Assembly: GCF_030682035.1 (NCBI RefSeq)
Contig: NZ_JAUXQZ010000045.1
Coordinates: forward strand, 1 to 64,000
DNA length: 64,000 nt
Reading direction: 5' to 3'
From: Brevundimonas sp.
GTDB taxonomy: Bacteria; Pseudomonadota; Alphaproteobacteria; Caulobacterales; Caulobacteraceae
A model generated the notes under the pieces. That model saw only the letters and a program-made list of their open reading frames with translations, was not told the DNA's origin and did not search any database. Of the stretch, positions 33,233 to 46,179 are shown piece by piece. Each line of letters opens with the position of its first letter. The first letter of the stretch is position 1. Both the position numbers and the translations under genes were made by a program.

Positions 33233-34327
33233 ATGGCCCTGAAAGTCGCGATCGTCGGCCTGCCCAATGTCGGCAAGTCCACCCTGTTCAACGCCCTGAC
33301 CAAGACGGCGGCGGCACAGGCCGCCAACTATCCGTTCTGCACCATCGAGCCCAACACCGGCGACGTGGCCGTGCCGGAGCCGCGCCTCGCGGTGCTGGCC
33401 GCCATCGCCGGGTCGAAGGAAATCATCCCCTCGCGGATCACCTTCGTCGACATCGCAGGTCTGGTGCGCGGCGCGTCAAAGGGCGAGGGCCTGGGCAACC
33501 AGTTTCTGGCCAACATCCGCGACTGTGACGCCGTGGCCTTCGTCTCGCGCTGCTTCGTCGATGACGACATCACCCATGTCGAGAACCGCATCGACCCGAT
33601 CTCGGACCTTGAGATCATCGAGACCGAGCTGATGCTGGCCGACCTCGAAAGCCTCGAGAAGCGGGTCGTCAACGTCGAGAAGAAGGCCAAGGGCGGCGAC
33701 AAGGAAGCCCAGACCACCCTGCGCCTGATCAACATGGCGCTAACGCCGCTGCGCGCCGGCAAGCCCGCGCGCGTGGTCAAGGTCGACAAGGAGGACGAGA
33801 AGGCGTGGCACATGCTGCAGCTGCTGACCTCCCTGCCCGCGCTCTATGTGTCGAATGTCGACGAGAACTCGGCCGACAAGGGCAATGACCTGTCAGATAT
33901 GGTCGCGACCCGCGCCGCCCAGGACAACGCCAAGGCCGTCGTCATCTCGGCGAAGATCGATTCTGAACTGGCGGTGCTGGACGAGGCTGAACAGGCCGAA
34001 TTCCTCGAGAGCCTCGGCCTCGTCGAGCCCGGCCTGAACCGTCTTATCCGCGAGGCCTACGCCCTGCTGGGCCTGCAGTCCTATTTCACCGTCGGACCCA
34101 AGGAAACGCGTGCCTGGACCATTCCGATCGGGGCGACGGCGCCCCAGGCCGCAGGCGTGATCCACACCGATTTCGAGAAGGGTTTCATCCGCGCCGAAAC
34201 CATCGCCTTCGACGACTTCGTCGCCCTGAAGGGTGAGGCGGGCGCCAGGGAGGCCGGCAAGATGAAGGCCGAGGGCAAGGCCTACATCGTTCGCGACGGC
34301 GATGTGATGAACTTCCTGTTCAACTAG
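33233..34327 (+). CDS. ychF: Redox-regulated ATPase YchF
   Basis: 364-residue Obg-family protein that prefers ATP over GTP. G1 motif GLPNVGKST near residue 8, the switch-II-like DIAGLVRGASKGEGLGNQFL and a C-terminal TGS domain ending FIRAETIAFDDF...YIVRDGDVMNFLFN are all conserved. The nucleotide specificity-determining NVDE motif (NVDENSADKG) replaces the NKxD of GTPases. Ends four bases inside the convergent lipoprotein gene. Confidence 0.97.
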   Translation: MALKVAIVGLPNVGKSTLFNALTKTAAAQAANYPFCTIEPNTGDVAVPEPRLAVLAAIAGSKEIIPSRITFVDIAGLVRGASKGEGLGNQFLANIRDCDAVAFVSRCFVDDDITHVENRIDPISDLEIIETELMLADLESLEKRVVNVEKKAKGGDKEAQTTLRLINMALTPLRAGKPARVVKVDKEDEKAWHMLQLLTSLPALYVSNVDENSADKGNDLSDMVATRAAQDNAKAVVISAKIDSELAVLDEAEQAEFLESLGLVEPGLNRLIREAYALLGLQSYFTVGPKETRAWTIPIGATAPQAAGVIHTDFEKGFIRAETIAFDDFVALKGEAGAREAGKMKAEGKAYIVRDGDVMNFLFN

Positions 34328-34815
34328 GGCGCCGGCGCTGCGACTGGAGCTGCGGCCGGCGCCGGACACCGCACGAGGCTGATCACCGCATTGTTCCGGT
34401 TCAACCAGGTCAGGCGCATGCTGTCGCCCTGCACCGCCATCCGGGTCCGCTCGTTCAAGGTCTGGCCTTCCGAGGCGCAGGCCAGCGAAACCTGGTAGCC
34501 GTCGGACACCTGGCTGATCGAGACAATGCCGCAGCTGTTCTCATAGCCCTCGAAGCGGGTGGTGGTGATCTCGATCGGCCGCTCGGCGCCTTGCGGATTT
34601 GCGCACCAGGCGGCGTTGGCGGCCCAGCGGCCCACGAAGGTCTGCGGTCCAGATCCGGGCATGATCGAGCCCACACCCGGCGGCGGAGTCGGCGGCGGGG
34701 CCTCCGCCTCTGGCGTGGCAATGGGCGCGGCCGGATCGGTGGGCGGATTGGTTTCGGATTGTCCGCACGCGGCAAGCATCAGAACGGAGAGAGCGGTGAG
34801 GCGATTCGGGGTCAT
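34324..34815 (-). CDS. Hypothetical lipoprotein
   Basis: 163 residues, lipobox LAAC at about residue 17, then a Pro/Ala/Glu-rich linker (about 20-50) and a compact domain with four cysteines (WCANPQ, NSCGIV, LACAS, VRCPAP) and a WAANAAWC...PIEITTTRFEGYENSC pattern, which probably forms disulfides in the periplasm. I do not recognise the family. Overlaps the ychF tail by four bases (convergent). Base composition is ordinary for the region. Confidence 0.75.
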   Translation of the reverse strand: MTPNRLTALSVLMLAACGQSETNPPTDPAAPIATPEAEAPPPTPPPGVGSIMPGSGPQTFVGRWAANAAWCANPQGAERPIEITTTRFEGYENSCGIVSISQVSDGYQVSLACASEGQTLNERTRMAVQGDSMRLTWLNRNNAVISLVRCPAPAAAPVAAPAP

Positions 34816-34945
34816 GAAACGGGAACGCCGTTCGACCGTCGCGGCTCCGAACTTTCCCTTCGATCACGAATTCGCGGTCACGCTTGCATCCATTGCAAGA
34901 TTTTGCGACCGGTTCGCTTGTGTCGAGAACAAGGGGGTGTCCCGC

Positions 34946-35209
34946 ATGACTCAGAACACCAATCCGTGGGCGAAGCAGATTGACCCGCTGGCGCAGGATA
35001 TCGCCGCCGTGCTCAGGCGCATGGGCGGCTCGGCCCACCAGCGCGATGTGGTCCAATGCGTCGCCGCCATGAAGCGACAGCGCGGCGAGAGCGTCGGTCA
35101 GGATCTGGCCAACAAGATCGTCGAGGCGTTCGAACGCTACCGCGACCTGTTCTTCAAGCCGTTCGGCGAAGGATCGATGCGCTGGGCGCTGCAACCCGGC
35201 GTCGCCTGA
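34946..35209 (+). CDS. Conserved small protein of unknown function
   Basis: 87 residues, cytosolic, mainly helical (DIAAVLRRMGGSAHQRDVV...LANKIVEAFERYRDLFFKPFGEG), with a spacing that could be a winged helix-turn-helix, but no family is certain. ATG 34946 has AAGGGGG nine bases upstream; GTG 34937 in frame is an alternative. A longer open frame to 34559 crosses the lipoprotein gene and is unlikely. Divergent from the lipoprotein gene upstream. Confidence 0.7.
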   Translation: MTQNTNPWAKQIDPLAQDIAAVLRRMGGSAHQRDVVQCVAAMKRQRGESVGQDLANKIVEAFERYRDLFFKPFGEGSMRWALQPGVA

Positions 35210-35227
35210 TCCGAGGCGGCTGAACCA

Positions 35228-35266
35228 ACGAAAAGGCGCGCCTCCCCCGAGGAATGCGCGCCTTCG
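35228..35266 (-). terminator. Terminator of the beta-barrel gene (possibly two-way)
   Basis: Stem AAGGCGCGC / GCGCGCCTT (35233-35241 and 35256-35264). Read on the minus strand it is followed by TTTTCG, a short T-run, and sits 20 bases beyond the beta-barrel stop. On the plus strand it is followed by the weaker CGTCGTTTC after the small gene at 34946. Confidence 0.75.
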
Positions 35267-35285
35267 TCGTTTCAGACGTCAGCCT

Positions 35286-35813
35286 TTAGAAGCGACGGAC
35301 AAAGCTCAAACCGTAGGTGTCGGCCTCGCCGGCGCCGTCGTCGCGGAAGTCGCGACGGGTCCAGTCGGCGCGAATGCCGTTGCGGCCGTCGATGAAATAG
35401 TTGGCGCCGACGCCGTAGTTGACGCTCTCGCCGTCCGCCGAGGCGGTCGCGCCCGCGACGTCAGCCGTCGCACGGGTGGTTCCGTAGCCGAGGCGACCGA
35501 ACAGCTCGAGGTTCGGATTGATCGGCAGTTTGGCGACGCCATAGGCGGCGGCGTCCCAGTCATGCTCGAGCTTGCCGTCGACGCCGGCGAAGGTGATGTC
35601 GTCGTCCTTGACGCCGATTGAGGCCTCGCCCTCGACGCCGAAATTGCGGGTGAAGTCATAGCCGACGCGCCCGGTGACAGCGCCGAGGTCGCCGCCGTCG
35701 GTATCGAGTTGGGTATAGCCGATCGAACCGGTGATCGGGGCCGCTGGATCCTGGGCCATGGCCGGCGCGGCGATCAGAGTAAGGGCGGCCGTGGCGAGAA
35801 GAATGTTACGCAT
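35286..35813 (-). CDS. Outer-membrane beta-barrel protein
   Basis: 175 residues with a clear signal peptide ending AMA-QD. The mature protein alternates hydrophobic and polar residues (GSIGYTQLDTDGGDLGAVTGRVGYDFTRNFGVEGEASIG and later), the pattern of a short barrel of about eight strands, and ends in a C-terminal Phe (VRRF), the BAM recognition signal. OmpA/OmpW-like by length. Own promoter likely in the AT-rich gap upstream (35814-35997), in which I see no other gene. Confidence 0.87.
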   Translation of the reverse strand: MRNILLATAALTLIAAPAMAQDPAAPITGSIGYTQLDTDGGDLGAVTGRVGYDFTRNFGVEGEASIGVKDDDITFAGVDGKLEHDWDAAAYGVAKLPINPNLELFGRLGYGTTRATADVAGATASADGESVNYGVGANYFIDGRNGIRADWTRRDFRDDGAGEADTYGLSFVRRF

Positions 35814-35997
35814 TGTTTCTTGTATCCTCTAGATGTGGCAGCCATCGGCTGCCGGCCCCATCCAGCGACGACACAAATGGGTCGAGGATGAAGGCGTTCC
35901 AGAGGCCCTCGTTTACATAACGTCGACTGTGGGACCCGAAGCACAGACTGCGTTACATCAAGTAAGACAGCATTGTGACTTTAAGACCGGCGAGCGG

Positions 35998-38688
<2,691 letters not shown>

Positions 38689-38869
38689 CGCCTGGTCCCT
38701 GAGCCTGTCGCGCCGTCCGGCCTGACTAACGTGCCGCGCCCGCGAAGGCGAGGCCGGGGCTGTAACAAAGGGTGCGTGGATGCAGGGGACTTCCCGGAAT
38801 TCGGGAATGCAGATTGCGCCACTCACTAATCCGGGCAATGTCAAAGAGCCAATCCGAGGAACGATCGCG

Positions 38870-39745
38870 ATGAGACTGCCGACGACCGCCGTCCTTTTCG
38901 CCGCGCTGGTACTCGCGCTCGCCGCGGCGCCGGCTCCGTCGGCGGCCGGCGCATGGGCGATCCAGGAGCAGGCCCCCGCCCCGCGCGTCAATATCTCGCT
39001 TTCGGGCGAGGCCGCGCCACTGTCGGAACGGGCGGACCAGGACCTCTATCTGACCGCGCTTGCCGCCTTCAACGAGCGCGGCTTCGAGGCGCTGCGGCCA
39101 CATCTGGCCAGTCTGCGCACCGCCCTGGGCCGGGCACCGGCCACCTATCCGGTGATGAGCGAGGTCGACGGCGGCTGGCTGATCCGAACCGACAACCGCG
39201 ACGAAGCGATGACCCTTGCACGCGCTATCGGCGAGATCGAACAAGGCCGGGGCGGTGGCGAGGTGAAGGTGGTGGTCGTCCCCAATACCTATCCCCGCAT
39301 CGCCTTCCTCTTGGGCAGCGAAGCGCTGGAGCGGCGGGAGTTCGAAGAAGCCCACCGCCATCTGGACGCCGGCCTGGCCCTGCAGCCTCTGGACCGGCTG
39401 CTGCTGAACGAGAAGCTGGTGGTCCTGCACGGCGAGCGGCGTTGGGAAGAAGCCTATCTGATGCTAAAAGACGCATTCGCGGCGGGCGATCCGGTGCTGA
39501 CCGCGAACCCTGCGCATCTGCAGCGGCGGTTGGGATACACCCTGGTCGAACTGGGCCGCTTGCGCGAGGCGCGCGAGGCCTACGACGCATCCCTAGTCGC
39601 CGAGCCGGACAATGCGATCGCGCTGAACGAGCTCAAATATATCGACGACATAGAAGCCGGTCAGCCCACATCCAATGAGGTCCAGATAACCGCTCCCCTG
39701 GCGCCTCGGCCCGAAGCCGATGCGCCGGCCAATCCACGTCCCTGA
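38870..39745 (+). CDS. Tetratricopeptide-repeat secreted protein
   Basis: 291 residues with a Sec signal peptide (about 1-30, ending AAG-AW). Residues about 170-265 contain two TPR-like helices (AFLLGSEALERREFEEAHRHLDAGLALQP and LQRRLGYTLVELGRLREAREAYDASL). ATG 38870 follows GAGGA nine bases upstream; an earlier in-frame ATG at 38780 would precede the signal peptide by 30 residues and is unlikely. TPR proteins in the periplasm usually mediate protein contacts. It ends only 7 bases before the CtrA-like box of ccrM. Confidence 0.82.
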   Translation: MRLPTTAVLFAALVLALAAAPAPSAAGAWAIQEQAPAPRVNISLSGEAAPLSERADQDLYLTALAAFNERGFEALRPHLASLRTALGRAPATYPVMSEVDGGWLIRTDNRDEAMTLARAIGEIEQGRGGGEVKVVVVPNTYPRIAFLLGSEALERREFEEAHRHLDAGLALQPLDRLLLNEKLVVLHGERRWEEAYLMLKDAFAAGDPVLTANPAHLQRRLGYTLVELGRLREAREAYDASLVAEPDNAIALNELKYIDDIEAGQPTSNEVQITAPLAPRPEADAPANPRP

Positions 39746-39752
39746 GGCCCGC

Positions 39753-40896
<1,144 letters not shown>

Positions 40897-40991
40897 ACGG
40901 ACGCGGTTGCTGAAACAGCAGTAACCCGCGCAGTTTCCACAGGAAAAATCCCCGTTCGGGGAACTTCGCATGTGCGAGATGGTTAGGTAGT

Positions 40992-41017
40992 CCGACGCCT
41001 TTCCCCCGGGGCGTCGG
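40992..41017 (+). promoter_or_regulatory. Leader hairpin next to the GT4 ribosome-binding site
   Basis: CCGACGCC (40992-40999) pairs with GGCGTCGG (41010-41017). The 3' arm abuts GGGAG (41016-41020), the likely Shine-Dalgarno sequence eight bases before ATG 41028, so the stem could mask translation initiation. No riboswitch class is recognised. Confidence 0.35.
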
Positions 41018-41027
41018 GAGCCACGAC

Positions 41028-42140
41028 ATGAAAATCGCGCAAATAACGCCGCTGTATGAAGCCGTTCCGCCGAAGCTCTACGGTGGTACAGAACGCGTCG
41101 TCGCCAACTTGACCGACGCCCTCGTCGATCTGGGCCACGATGTCACCCTGTTCGCCAGCGCCGACGCCCGGACACGGGCGCGGCTGGTTCCGGTTCGGGA
41201 TCAGGCCATCCGCCTGGACCCCGCTCCGCTGAAATCCGATCTGGCCGCCCACATGACCATGCTGTCGGAAGCGTTGAAGCGCGTCGATGATTTCGATGTG
41301 ATCCATTTCCACACCGATATGATTCACTTCCCGTTCTTCGCCCGTTGCGCCGACAGGACGTTGACGACCCTGCACGGGCGCCTCGACATGAAGGATATCC
41401 CCGCGGTCTATGAGCGTTGGCCCGAGTTCGGCCTGATCTCGATCTCCGATGACCAACGCCGGCCCCTGCCCCACGCGAACTGGAAGGCTACGGTCCACCA
41501 CGGCATGCCGGGGGAGATGTACCGGTTCTCGGCGAAGTCGGAAGGCTACCTCGCCTTCCTCGGCCGCATCTCACCCGAGAAACGGCCGGACCGGGCCATC
41601 GAGATCGCCACCAAGCTCAACATGCCCTTGAAGATCGCGGCCAAGGTCGATGCGGCCGACAAGGTCTATTGGGAGACCGTCATCAGGCCGCTGGTCGACG
41701 GCAACCCCCTGATCGAATTCGTCGGCGAGATCGGCGACCACCAGAAGTCCGCCTTCCTCGGCGGGGCGGACGCCCTGCTGTTCCCCATCGACTGGCCCGA
41801 GCCTTTCGGTCTCGTGATGATCGAGGCCATGGCCTGCGGCACGCCGGTGGTGGCCTTCCGCTGCGGCTCGACGCCTGAGGTCATCGAGGACGGGGAGACC
41901 GGCTTCCTGGTCGATACGCTGGAACAGGCCGTGGCGGCGGCAGGCCGCGCCCACCTGCTGGATCGGACCGCAATCCGCGCCCGGTTCGACCTGCGGTTCT
42001 CGGCCACCGCCATGGCGCGGCGCTATCTGGACGTCTACGGCGACCTGCTGGCGAAGCGGCCTTTCGCGGAGAAACACGTCGCTGATGTGGTGAGGCCGCT
42101 GCGGCCGGTCGAGGACAGAAGCTTCGCGACAGCTCTCTGA
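41028..42140 (+). CDS. GT4-family glycosyltransferase
   Basis: 370 residues, GT-B fold. N-terminal half: QITPLYEAVPPKLYGGTERVV and VIHFHTDMIHFPFF. C-terminal donor-binding half: LAFLGRISPEKRPDRAIEIA, then the E-x7-E motif in EPFGLVMIEAMACGTPVVAF (about residues 258-277). These are the family hallmarks of group 4 transferases using nucleotide sugars. Followed 87 bases later by a debranching-type glycoside hydrolase, so both probably act in glycogen-like or trehalose/storage carbohydrate metabolism, but substrate is unknown. Confidence 0.9.
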   Translation: MKIAQITPLYEAVPPKLYGGTERVVANLTDALVDLGHDVTLFASADARTRARLVPVRDQAIRLDPAPLKSDLAAHMTMLSEALKRVDDFDVIHFHTDMIHFPFFARCADRTLTTLHGRLDMKDIPAVYERWPEFGLISISDDQRRPLPHANWKATVHHGMPGEMYRFSAKSEGYLAFLGRISPEKRPDRAIEIATKLNMPLKIAAKVDAADKVYWETVIRPLVDGNPLIEFVGEIGDHQKSAFLGGADALLFPIDWPEPFGLVMIEAMACGTPVVAFRCGSTPEVIEDGETGFLVDTLEQAVAAAGRAHLLDRTAIRARFDLRFSATAMARRYLDVYGDLLAKRPFAEKHVADVVRPLRPVEDRSFATAL

Positions 42141-42227
42141 CGGGCGCCCGATGAACGGGATACGGCCCTCAAGCGTTCGCATTTGATCGCCAGTCTGAGG
42201 CCGTCACGCCCGCCAACCGGAGCCTTC

Positions 42228-44375
42228 ATGGACGACGCCTATACGGTCCAGACCACCGCCACCGAGTCGGGCGGCGCCGATGGCCTCGAACGGCTGATGG
42301 CGCTGAAAGATGGCGACACCTTCCTGGTGGCTGACGACTGGGGCGACCTGAAGGGCGGAGCGGACGGACTGTTCGTCAATGACACCCGCATCCTGTCGCG
42401 ACTGGTCCTGACGGCCGGGAAGGCACGGCCCTCGCTGCTCAGTTCCGGTGTCAGCCAGGACAATGTGTATTTCACCTGCCATTCGACCAACCGCCCCTTG
42501 CCCCCCATGGGCGGGCGTTCGGCGCCGGCCGGGGTGCTGCATATCGAGCGGCGTCGCTTCGTCCGGGACCGACGGATGTTCGAGCGGGTCCGGATGGCCA
42601 ACCACGGCGTCGAGGACGTGCTGCTGCCACTGACGCTCGATTTCGCCGCCGACTTCGCCGACATCTTCCAGGTTCGGGGGACCCTGCGCGAAAAACGCGG
42701 GAACGCCGAGTTACCGACGCACGACGGTCGTCGCGTGACCTTCGGCTACGTCGGCCTGGACGACGTCCGTCGCACCAGCTGCCTGGCCTTTTCCGAACCG
42801 CCCGCGCGGCTCAGCGGATCGCGCGCGGAATTCATGTTCAGCCTGCCCAAGGGCAGGCGTTGCGACCTCTATATCGAATGCGGCCCGGACCGCTGCGATC
42901 AGCCCGACGAGGCGCGCTATCGCCAGAACGCCGTGCAGGGGCGACTGGCCATGCGCACCCGCCGACGGCGCGGAGCCTCGTTGCGGGGCCCCCGCAGCCC
43001 GCGGTTCAACGACTGGCTGGACCAGAGCAGGGCCGACGTCGCCCTGCTGACCACCGACCTGCCGACCGGGCCATATCCGTATGCGGGCGTGCCGTGGTTC
43101 TCAACGCCGTTCGGGCGCGACGGGATCATCACGGCCTGGCAGATGCTGTGGCTGGACCCGTCCCTCGCCAAGGGGGTGCTGACCTATCTGGCCGCGCGTC
43201 AGGCGACGGAATTCTCGGCCTTCCAGGACTCGGCCCCCGGCAAGATCATGCACGAGACCCGCGGCGGCGAAATGTCGGCTCTGGGAGAGGTGCCGTTCGG
43301 CCTCTACTACGGCGGGGTCGACACCACCTGCCTGTTCGTGACCCTCGCCGGCGCCTATGCGCGTCGGACCGGGGATTTCGCCACGATCCGCACCCTGTGG
43401 CCCAATCTGATCGCCGCCGTCGGCTGGATGAGGGACCATGGCGACATCAACGGCGACGGCCTGATCAGCTATCAGCGTGGCGCCGAAACCGGCCTGTCGA
43501 ACCAGGGCTGGAAGGATTCCGAGGACTCCATCTTCCACACCGACGGCCGCTTCCCGAAGGGGCCTGTCGCCCTGCTGGAGGTGCAGGGCTACGCCTACGC
43601 CGCCTGGCGGGCGATGGCCGACCTCTCGACGACGCTGGGCGACGGCCGGCAGGCGGAATGGGCGGGGCAGGCGGAGCGGGTCCGGGCTCTGGTCGAGGAC
43701 CGATTCTGGATGGAGGACGAGGGCTTCTACGCCATCGCCCTGGACGGCGACGGCGAACAATGCCGGTCGATCGGCTCCAACGCCGGCCATCTGCTGTTCA
43801 CCGGCCTGCCGTCGGCGGAGCGGGCCAGGCGGGTGACGAAACGCCTGCTCAGCGCCGAGTTCCGCTCGGGCTGGGGCGTCCGGACCCTGGCGACCGGTCA
43901 GGCTCGCTTCAATCCGATGAGCTATCACAACGGCTCGGTCTGGCCACACGACACCGCCATGGCGGCGGCGGGCATGGCGCGCTATGGCGAGCGCCGGGCG
44001 GTGGCCCTGCTTCTGGGTGAGATCTATGCCGCGGCGGCGCATTTCCACCTGCGCCTGCCCGAACTGTTCTGCGGCTTCGAGCGCAATCCCGGCGAGCCGC
44101 CGATCGCCTATCCGGTCGCCTGCCTGCCCCAGGCCTGGGCGGCGGGATCGGTGTTTCTGATGCTGCAGGCGGCGCTGGGGATCGAGATCGACGCGGTCGC
44201 CGGGACCGTCGAGATCGACGACCCGGTTCTGCCGTCGGGGATCGACCGGCTGAACATTACCAACCTGAAGGTCGGCGACGGCATGGTCGATCTGGCCTTC
44301 CAGCAGATGGGGAACCACACGGTGGTCATTCCCTTGCACCGGGACGGGCCGGTCTCGGTGCGGACGGTGCGTTAG
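42228..44375 (+). CDS. Glycogen-debranching-type amylo-alpha-1,6-glucosidase family protein
   Basis: 715 residues with an N-terminal glycogen-debranching (GDE_N_bis-like) beta domain (LKDGDTFLVADDWGDLKGG...GLFVNDTRILSRL) and a C-terminal (alpha/alpha)6 GDE_C/MGH-like hydrolase domain (PWFSTPFGRDGIITAWQML, about 300; QGWKDSEDSIFH, about 435; NAGHLLFTGLPS, about 520; YHNGSVWPHDTA, about 566). The conserved Asp/Glu candidates for GH15-like chemistry lie in GRDG and the WPHD loop. ATG 42228 has GGAG six bases upstream. Family assignment is good; the exact bond cleaved is not. Confidence 0.87.
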   Translation: MDDAYTVQTTATESGGADGLERLMALKDGDTFLVADDWGDLKGGADGLFVNDTRILSRLVLTAGKARPSLLSSGVSQDNVYFTCHSTNRPLPPMGGRSAPAGVLHIERRRFVRDRRMFERVRMANHGVEDVLLPLTLDFAADFADIFQVRGTLREKRGNAELPTHDGRRVTFGYVGLDDVRRTSCLAFSEPPARLSGSRAEFMFSLPKGRRCDLYIECGPDRCDQPDEARYRQNAVQGRLAMRTRRRRGASLRGPRSPRFNDWLDQSRADVALLTTDLPTGPYPYAGVPWFSTPFGRDGIITAWQMLWLDPSLAKGVLTYLAARQATEFSAFQDSAPGKIMHETRGGEMSALGEVPFGLYYGGVDTTCLFVTLAGAYARRTGDFATIRTLWPNLIAAVGWMRDHGDINGDGLISYQRGAETGLSNQGWKDSEDSIFHTDGRFPKGPVALLEVQGYAYAAWRAMADLSTTLGDGRQAEWAGQAERVRALVEDRFWMEDEGFYAIALDGDGEQCRSIGSNAGHLLFTGLPSAERARRVTKRLLSAEFRSGWGVRTLATGQARFNPMSYHNGSVWPHDTAMAAAGMARYGERRAVALLLGEIYAAAAHFHLRLPELFCGFERNPGEPPIAYPVACLPQAWAAGSVFLMLQAALGIEIDAVAGTVEIDDPVLPSGIDRLNITNLKVGDGMVDLAFQQMGNHTVVIPLHRDGPVSVRTVR

Positions 44376-44394
44376 GTGTCGTTTCGGCGCTCCG

Positions 44395-45051
44395 TCAACG
44401 CTCCTCGCGCGGCGGCAACGTGGTCGGCAGAAGCTCGGCCCGCTCGACCCTGCGATTACGCTTCACATACCGGCTTTGATATTCGCGCCGCTGCTTGGCG
44501 ACCTCGTAGAGGACAATTCCCGAACTGGTCCCGAGATTCAGGCTTTCGATCATGCCGAACATCGGGACCGAAACGCACATCGCCGCCCGTTCGACAGCGC
44601 GATCGCTGATCCCGAGGGTCTCGCTTCCGAACCAGACCGCCAGCTTGGCGTAGGTCGTGTAGTCCCCCTCGTGCAGGTAGATGCTGGCCTTGCCCTTCAC
44701 ATGCGGCGAGGTGACGATTGAACTGAAATTCTTGCTCTCGAGGTAGTCGAAGCATTCGTCCGTGCTGTCGAAGCGCCTCACGAAGGTCCATTTCACCGCT
44801 GACACCGAAGTCTTCGAGATTTTGCGACTTTCACGCAGGTCCTGCCAGTCGTCCGGAAGGCTGCGGCGTGGGTCTACGACGTAGACCTTCTCCACGCCCA
44901 AGGCGTTAACGTTGCGTATCACCGTCCCGATGTTTGCGATGTCAGCCGGATTCTCAATGACGGCGATCAGGTTCTTGCAGCGATAGGGCTTGATCTCATC
45001 AGCGCGCTTTCGGACAGACCTCTTCGAGGGTGCTTCGTCTTCGAGGGTCAT
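44395..45051 (-). CDS. TrmH/SpoU-family RNA 2'-O-methyltransferase
   Basis: 218 residues. The SPOUT knot motifs are present: motif 1 NPADIANIGTVIRN with the catalytic Arg, motif 2 VWFGSETLGIS, and motif 3 VPMFGMIESLNLGTSSGI. The target could be tRNA (TrmH-like) or rRNA; not resolvable. ATG 45051 is preceded by TTG 45060. The gene is 52-60% GC in places, well below its neighbours, and its codon use is correspondingly unlike them, suggesting recent acquisition. A perfect small palindrome ACTGGCG-GTA-CGCCAGT (45074-45090) lies directly upstream. Confidence 0.88.
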   Translation of the reverse strand: MTLEDEAPSKRSVRKRADEIKPYRCKNLIAVIENPADIANIGTVIRNVNALGVEKVYVVDPRRSLPDDWQDLRESRKISKTSVSAVKWTFVRRFDSTDECFDYLESKNFSSIVTSPHVKGKASIYLHEGDYTTYAKLAVWFGSETLGISDRAVERAAMCVSVPMFGMIESLNLGTSSGIVLYEVAKQRREYQSRYVKRNRRVERAELLPTTLPPREER

Positions 45052-45129
45052 CTGGCGCAACTCTTATCTTGTCACTGGCGGTACGCCAGTCAGCAGTCTT
45101 ACAGGCGCGATAGCAGGCGTCCATCGGCG

Positions 45130-46158
45130 TCAGACAAGGCCACGCTCCAGTGCCTTACGGAACACCGTCGGCAGGGAGGCCAAGGCCTCCTCTGGATCGA
45201 TCCAGAGGAAGTCGCCTCCGCCCTCTGCCACGCGCACTGTCAGCGTCAGCGAGAAATGGGTGAAGACGTGCTCGATCGTCCCCGCCTCACGCCAGTCCAC
45301 GACGACGGGCGGTGGGGTCTCCGCGGCTCCCACACTCCACTCCGACGTCGGCAGACCCGTCATCCCGCCCAGCAGCCCCTCGTCGGGGCGACGCACCAGC
45401 GCCACCCGGCCCCGGTCATCGCGCAGCACCCAGGCGACGCCCGTCCGGTGCGGGCGCTCGGCCTTCTTCGTCTTCAACGGCCAGCGCTCGGGATGGCCCG
45501 AGGCGTAGCCGGCGCACCAACGGGTCAGCGGACAGGCCTCGCACAACGGCCTGCCCGGACGGCACACGGTGGCTCCGAGGTCCATCAGGGCCTGCGGCCA
45601 GTCGCCGGGGCGGTCATCCGCAATCAGCGTCGCAGCCAACCGTTTGAGCTCCGGCTTCGCGGCGGGCAGCGGCGTCTCGACCGCGAACAGACGGGCCATG
45701 ACCCGCTCGACGTTGCCGTCGACCACATTGGCCGGGCGGTCGAAGGCGATGGCGGCGACAGCGGCGGCGGTATAGGCGCCGACCCCCGGCAGGGCCAGCA
45801 GGCCCGCCTCGGTGTCCGGGAAAACCGCGCCGTAGTCTTCAACCACCGCCCGGGCGCAGGCCAGCAGATTGCGGGCGCGGGCGTAGTAGCCGAGCCCCGC
45901 CCAGGCGGCCATGACGTCGCTGTCGCCCGCCGCCGCCAGATCGGTCACCGTCGGCCAGCGGGCGGTGAAGGCCTCAAAATAAGGCGTCGCATGCGGCGTG
46001 GTAGTCTGCTGCAGCATCACCTCGGACAGCCAGACCCGGTAGGGATGGGGCCGCGGCGAACCCGGCGGCGCGCGCCAGGCCAGCGTCCGCCCATGGGCAT
46101 CGTACCAGTCCAGCAGGGCGGCGCGGAGAGCGGGCACGGGATTGGGGACGGCGGCCAT
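45130..46158 (-). CDS. mutY: A/G-specific adenine glycosylase MutY
   Basis: 342-residue DNA repair enzyme that removes adenine mispaired with 8-oxoguanine. Catalytic Glu lies in LSEVMLQQTT (about 43), the helix-hairpin-helix is LPGVGAYTAAAV (about 118) with Asp in VDGNVER (about 138), and the 4Fe-4S cluster Cys pattern C-x6-C-x2-C-x5-C is CRPGRPLCEACPLTRWC (about 192-208). The C-terminal NUDIX-like domain for 8-oxoG recognition follows. ATG 46158 is 21 bases from the divergent DUF721 start. An open frame extending to 47082 is not coding. Confidence 0.96.
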   Translation of the reverse strand: MAAVPNPVPALRAALLDWYDAHGRTLAWRAPPGSPRPHPYRVWLSEVMLQQTTTPHATPYFEAFTARWPTVTDLAAAGDSDVMAAWAGLGYYARARNLLACARAVVEDYGAVFPDTEAGLLALPGVGAYTAAAVAAIAFDRPANVVDGNVERVMARLFAVETPLPAAKPELKRLAATLIADDRPGDWPQALMDLGATVCRPGRPLCEACPLTRWCAGYASGHPERWPLKTKKAERPHRTGVAWVLRDDRGRVALVRRPDEGLLGGMTGLPTSEWSVGAAETPPPVVVDWREAGTIEHVFTHFSLTLTVRVAEGGGDFLWIDPEEALASLPTVFRKALERGLV

Positions 46159-46179
46159 CGACCGCGCTATAAACCGGAA

